Assembly: GCA_015231755.1 (NCBI GenBank)
Contig: JADGAZ010000003.1
Coordinates: forward strand, 62,001 to 126,000
DNA: 64,000 nt
Origin: Magnetococcales bacterium
GTDB lineage: Bacteria; Pseudomonadota; Magnetococcia; Magnetococcales; Magnetaquicoccaceae
Reading direction: 5' to 3'
Positions 60,456 to 64,000 of this stretch are shown here, in pieces. The notes under the pieces are model-generated. The model saw nothing but the letters and a program-made list of their open reading frames with translations. It searched no databases and was not told the origin of the DNA. Position 1 is the stretch's first letter. Each line of letters begins with the position of its first letter. Made by a program: the position numbers and the translations under genes.

Positions 60456-61604
60456 TCAATGACTCCTTTTTCCCTCGGGAGGATCCGGATAACGGTAAAT
60501 CCCACCCAAATGACTCTTCAGCAACACCCCTTCGGCGTCCCGTCCCACCAGGGTGACCGGTCCCACCGGAATCTTGCCTCCGCCCCCAGGGGCATCGATC
60601 ACGTAACGGGGCACCGCGTAGCCGCTCAAGTGCCCCACCAGTCCTTCCATCAGCCGGATCCCCTGCTCCACCGGAACCCGGAAATGGCCGGAACCGGGAA
60701 TCGGATCACACTGATACAGATAATAAGGCCGCACCCGGTTGCGCAACAAGCCACGCATCAAGGCCCGCAGGGTTTCCAGGGAGTCGTTGATCCCGGCCAG
60801 CAGCACGGTCTGCCCCGCCAGCATGATGCCCGCATCCGCCAGACGAGCCAGGGCCACCCCAGCCTCCGGGGTCAACTCGGCGGGATGGGTGGCATGGAGG
60901 CTCACCGCCAGGGGATGATGCCGCTTCAGCATGGCCACCAGCTTGCGAGTCACCCGCATGGGCAACACCAGGGGCATGCGGGTGCCGAGGCGCAGCAGTT
61001 CCACATGGGGAATGGCCCGCAGACGGGTCAACAGGGTATCGAGTTTCCGGGTGGACAGCATCAGGGGATCACCGCCGGAAACCAGCACGTCCCGGATCTC
61101 CGGATGGGCCGCGACATAGGCGATGGCCTGATCCCAATGACCCTCGGGATGGATCCGCCCTCCCACCAGACGGGAACGGGTACAGTAGCGGCAATAGGTG
61201 GCGCACACCCCGGTGGCCAGAATCACCACCCGATCCGTGTAGCGTCGGATCACCCCGGGAGCCACCGTATCCCGGACCTCGTCCAGGGGATCCTCCGACT
61301 CTCCCGCCGAGCGCACGAGTTCATCCACCACCGGCAGCAGGGTACGGCGCAACGGATCCAAGCAATCATCCGGATCCATCAGCGCCGCATAATAGGGAGT
61401 CACCGCCACCGGCAATCCCCCCTCCCGACGTTCCCATCCCTGCCGCTCCGGATCGGAAAGGTTCAACACCCGCGCCAAGGCGGGAAGATCCCGCAACCGG
61501 TGTCGCACCTGCCAGCGCCAGTCCGACCACCGGGCCGCGTCCGCCTCCGGAAAAAACCGACGACGAAACGCCTCACGCCCTCTTTCCGCCAATCCGTCGG
61601 ACAC
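60456..61604 (-). CDS. KamA-family radical SAM aminomutase (lysine 2,3-aminomutase-like)
   Basis: 382 residues from GTG 61604, preceded by GGGGGAGATG. The radical SAM motif is CATYCRYCTR (CxxxCxxC). Other KamA family blocks are DVLVSGGDPLMLSTRKLDTL, LRLGTRMPLVLPMRVTRKLV, HATHPAELTPEAGVALARLA and PYYLYQCDPIPGSGHFRVPV. VIDAPGGGGKIPVGP contains the lysine that binds PLP. Family members shift the alpha-amino group of lysine (or glutamate) to the beta position. EpmB, which modifies EF-P, is a shorter relative; no epmA or efp is adjacent. Its coupled partner is the ATP-grasp ligase, which suggests that a beta-amino acid is made and then ligated. Confidence 0.9.
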   Translation of the reverse strand: MSDGLAERGREAFRRRFFPEADAARWSDWRWQVRHRLRDLPALARVLNLSDPERQGWERREGGLPVAVTPYYAALMDPDDCLDPLRRTLLPVVDELVRSAGESEDPLDEVRDTVAPGVIRRYTDRVVILATGVCATYCRYCTRSRLVGGRIHPEGHWDQAIAYVAAHPEIRDVLVSGGDPLMLSTRKLDTLLTRLRAIPHVELLRLGTRMPLVLPMRVTRKLVAMLKRHHPLAVSLHATHPAELTPEAGVALARLADAGIMLAGQTVLLAGINDSLETLRALMRGLLRNRVRPYYLYQCDPIPGSGHFRVPVEQGIRLMEGLVGHLSGYAVPRYVIDAPGGGGKIPVGPVTLVGRDAEGVLLKSHLGGIYRYPDPPEGKRSH

Positions 61605-61730
61605 GCCACATCTCCCCCAACCCAGGCCAACCTTGACAACAGGATGGTGAAAAGTTTAATTAAAACCCGACCTGATCGGCAAGGATGCGCCTGTGTTCCC
61701 TCCAATCCGTGCGAAATCCAAGGAATCCCC

Positions 61731-63824
61731 ATGCCCCAGCCCCTCTCCCGACCGACGCCCTTGTCGCGCCAGCTCCTTTTTGCCCTGATCGCCGCCATCG
61801 GCACCGTGGCCCTGGGCAGCGTGGCCCTCAACCGGGGAGAGTCGGTCAACGCCACCTGGCTGGTGATCGCCGCCTTGTGCATCTATACCCTCTCTTACCG
61901 CTTCTATGCCCTGTTCCTCGAACAGACCGTACTCACCCTCGATCCATCCCGGCCCACCCCGGCGATCCGCTACAACGACAACAAGGATTTTGTCCCCACC
62001 AACCGCATCGTGCTGTATGGCCATCACTTCGCGGCCATCGCCGGGGCCGGTCCCCTGGTGGGTCCGGTGCTGGCGGCCCAAATGGGCTATCTGCCGGGTC
62101 TGTTGTGGATCCTGGTGGGGGTGGTGCTGGCGGGAGCGGTGCAGGACTTTTTGATTCTGTCGTTTTCCATGCGTCGCGGGGGACGCTCCCTCGGGGAGAT
62201 CATCCGCTCGGAGATGGGAGCCATCCCCGGCAGCGTGGCCATGATCGGCATCTTCGGCATCATGACCATTCTGCTGGCGGTCTTGAGCCTGATCGTGGTC
62301 AAGGCCATGGCGGAAAGCCCCTGGTCGGTGTTCACCGTGGTCATGACCATCCCCATCGCCTTGTTCATGGGGATCTACATGAAAAAACTCCGGCCAGGAC
62401 ACGTGGCGGAAATCTCCGTCATCGGCGCGGTGTTGCTGATCGTGTCCATCATCGGCGGAGGGCATGTGGCCACCCATCCGACCCTTGGCCCCCTCTTCAC
62501 CCTCACCGGACCCCAGGTGACCGCCGGATTGATCGCCTATGGGGCACTGGCCTCGATCCTGCCGGTGTGGATGATGCTCTGTCCCCGGGATTACCTCTCC
62601 ACCTTCTTGAAAATCGGCACCATCGTCCTGCTGGCCATCTGCGTCTTCGTGGCCGCGCCTGCGCTCAAGATGCCCGCCACCACCGTGTTCATCAACGGCA
62701 CCGGACCGGTGTGGAGCGGAGAACTGTTTCCGTTTCTGTTCATCACCATCGCCTGTGGCGCCTGCTCCGGATTCCACTCCCTGATCGCCTCCGGCACCAC
62801 CCCGAAAATGATCGCCAGCGAAGGCGATGCCCGTTTCATCGGCTACGGAGGCATGCTGATGGAGTCCTTCGTGGCCATTATGGCCCTGTGCGCCGCCTCC
62901 ATCCTGGAACCCGGCGTCTACTTCGCCATGAACGCCCCGGCGGCGGTACTCGGAACCACCCTCGAAGGCGCGGTCACGATCATCCGCGAATGGGGCTTCG
63001 TGGTCACCCCGGAGATGATCACCCAACTCACCCGCGACGTGGGCGAACACTCCCTGCTCTCCCGCACCGGCGGCGCCCCCACCCTGGCGGTGGGCATGGC
63101 CCACCTGCTGTCGGTGTTCGGCGGCACGGCCTGGATGGGCTTCTGGTATCACTTCGCCATCCTGTTCGAGGCCCTCTTCATCCTCACCGCCGTGGATACC
63201 GGCACCCGGGCCTGTCGTTTCATGGTCCAGGACATGTTCGGCGTGGTTTTCAAACCCCTGGCCCGCACCTCCTCGTGGCTTTCCAGCGTGGTGGCCACCG
63301 CCATCGTGGTCAGCGCCTGGGGCTATATCCTCTATCAAGGGGTGATCGATCCTTTCGGCGGCATCAACAGCCTGTGGCCCCTGTTCGGTATCTCCAACCA
63401 GATGCTCGCCGGCTGCGCCATGATCCTGGCCACGGTGATCCTCTTCAAACTCAAACGTCACAAACTGGCCTGGGTGACCATTCTCCCCGCCATCTGGCTG
63501 ATCGTCTCCACCATGACCGCCAGCTTCCAGAAAATCTTTTCCGCCAACACCAAAATCGGCTTTCTGGCCCACGCGGACAAATATCAACAAGCCCTGGACA
63601 AAGGAACCATCCTCGCTCCGGCCAAAACCCTCGAACAGGTGGCCCGGGTAGTGGCCAACGATCGCCTGGACGCGATTCTGGCCCTGTTCTTCATGAGCAT
63701 TGTCCTCATTCTGCTGATCTTCGGAGTGCGGGCCTGTCTCCAGGCCCTGCACAACCCGCTGGTCACCGCCCGGGAGGACGAACCGCCATCCGGGGTGTGC
63801 AATCCCATCACCCGCTGCTGTTGA
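61731..63824 (+). CDS. cstA: Carbon starvation protein CstA family transporter
   Basis: 697 residues from ATG 61731 (AAGGAATCCCC upstream), close to the ~700 of E. coli CstA; a much longer open frame upstream is antisense to the KamA gene and is not coding. It has some 16 membrane segments. Family blocks are RYNDNKDFVPTNRIVLYGHH, FAAIAGAGPLVGPVLAAQMG, GACSGFHSLIASGTTPKMIA, GGTAWMGFWYHFAILFEALF, ILTAVDTGTRACRFMVQD and LWPLFGISNQMLAGCAMILA. CstA proteins import pyruvate or peptides, often under nutrient limitation. The C-terminus is soluble and ends CNPITRCC. No regulator pair (such as BtsSR) is adjacent. Confidence 0.96.
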   Translation: MPQPLSRPTPLSRQLLFALIAAIGTVALGSVALNRGESVNATWLVIAALCIYTLSYRFYALFLEQTVLTLDPSRPTPAIRYNDNKDFVPTNRIVLYGHHFAAIAGAGPLVGPVLAAQMGYLPGLLWILVGVVLAGAVQDFLILSFSMRRGGRSLGEIIRSEMGAIPGSVAMIGIFGIMTILLAVLSLIVVKAMAESPWSVFTVVMTIPIALFMGIYMKKLRPGHVAEISVIGAVLLIVSIIGGGHVATHPTLGPLFTLTGPQVTAGLIAYGALASILPVWMMLCPRDYLSTFLKIGTIVLLAICVFVAAPALKMPATTVFINGTGPVWSGELFPFLFITIACGACSGFHSLIASGTTPKMIASEGDARFIGYGGMLMESFVAIMALCAASILEPGVYFAMNAPAAVLGTTLEGAVTIIREWGFVVTPEMITQLTRDVGEHSLLSRTGGAPTLAVGMAHLLSVFGGTAWMGFWYHFAILFEALFILTAVDTGTRACRFMVQDMFGVVFKPLARTSSWLSSVVATAIVVSAWGYILYQGVIDPFGGINSLWPLFGISNQMLAGCAMILATVILFKLKRHKLAWVTILPAIWLIVSTMTASFQKIFSANTKIGFLAHADKYQQALDKGTILAPAKTLEQVARVVANDRLDAILALFFMSIVLILLIFGVRACLQALHNPLVTAREDEPPSGVCNPITRCC

Positions 63825-63894
63825 CGCGGCCCAGGCTTCGGGCTAGACTGAAAACAGGCATGGCACCAATGGCACCACAACCACGAGGTCCACG

Positions 63895-64000
63895 TTGCAT
63901 AAACTCCGCATCGATCAAGCCGTCATCGCCGATCTGGTGACCGAAGGGGCGCGTGTACTCGATTTGGGGTGCGGAGACGGCTTGCTGCTCGACCACCTGA
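63895..64000 (+). CDS. metW: MetW-like methyltransferase (3' truncated by the window edge)
   Basis: The first 35 codons are visible from TTG 63895, preceded by GAGG seven bases upstream. HKLRIDQAVIADLVTEGARV followed by LDLGCGDGLLLDHL is the usual MetW start and SAM-binding motif I (LDLGCGDG). MetW assists MetX in methionine synthesis in many proteobacteria, but metX is not in the window and cstA is the upstream neighbour. The rest of the gene is outside the window; a generic class I methyltransferase is the alternative. Confidence 0.75.
   Translation, partial: MHKLRIDQAVIADLVTEGARVLDLGCGDGLLLDHL

Noticed and set aside
60447-61730. N-terminal extension of CstA by some 430 codons
   Set aside because: The extension is antisense to the KamA-type gene; the real CstA begins at ATG 61731 with a good ribosome site and matches the usual family length.
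1-64000. Magnetosome, phage, integron or rRNA/tRNA genes
   Set aside because: None of the expected proteins or RNA structures was seen on either strand.

Overview
The window is high-GC, gene-dense DNA from a Gram-negative bacterium. It encodes an outer-membrane secretin, a TolC-type channel, a LolA-like protein, periplasmic multihaem cytochromes and murein-recycling enzymes. Gene content and style suggest a proteobacterium; an alphaproteobacterial or Magnetococcia-like lineage is my best guess, but it is an inference and no marker gene here settles it. I see no rRNA, tRNA, CRISPR, transposase or phage gene.

Region 1 (1-2.3 kb, + strand): a truncated pentahaem cytochrome, a TVP38/DedA-type membrane protein and a second pentahaem cytochrome. 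Region 2 (2.3-9.5 kb, - strand): the core of a type II secretion system in the order gspC-gspD-gspE-gspF, followed by a TPR/membrane protein. The secretin carries a C-terminal SPOR-like domain, and a palindromic element separates gspD from gspE. Region 3 (9.6-39 kb, - strand): a remarkable block of exported proteins. It holds a 1863-residue Big/cohesin-like protein with a CFI-box C-terminal anchor, a small cohesin-like plus dockerin-like protein, a PKD/IPT protein ending in the same dockerin-like module, and two giant paralogues (3127 and 2803 residues) made of carboxypeptidase-regulatory/CnaB-like beta repeats. An STN-domain protein and a one-helix membrane protein lie between the giants. The giants share a 2657-bp block that looks identical at the DNA level, which points to recent gene conversion or duplication. 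I propose that region 3 encodes a calcium-dependent extracellular scaffold or matrix exported by the adjacent secretion system; this is inference.

Region 4 (39-42.9 kb): a ChaN-type haem-binding protein fused to a PDZ domain, a candidate 30-codon gene, nadA and, divergently, queG. Region 5 (42.9-57.9 kb, - strand): a CHASE-PAS-PAS-GGDEF-EAL c-di-GMP protein; trpE-trpG-trpD-trpC, with a second copy of the palindromic element between trpG and trpD; YqgE/AlgH; mpl and ampD (murein recycling); a NifU-type Fe-S scaffold domain; a TolC-like protein; parE; infA; and a LolA-like protein. Region 6 (57.9-64 kb): a membrane protein with a SWIM-like zinc motif, two small genes (one Lys/Ala/Pro-rich with a consensus promoter and a strong terminator), an ATP-grasp ligase paired with a KamA-type radical-SAM aminomutase, cstA, and the first 35 codons of a metW-like gene cut by the right edge.

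Many genes are tightly packed, with ATGA overlaps (gspF/TPR, trpD/trpC, ampD/mpl, the TVP38/cytochrome pair), so translational coupling is common. Start codons were moved inward from the longest open frame where a signal peptide, family N-terminus or Shine-Dalgarno sequence supported it.
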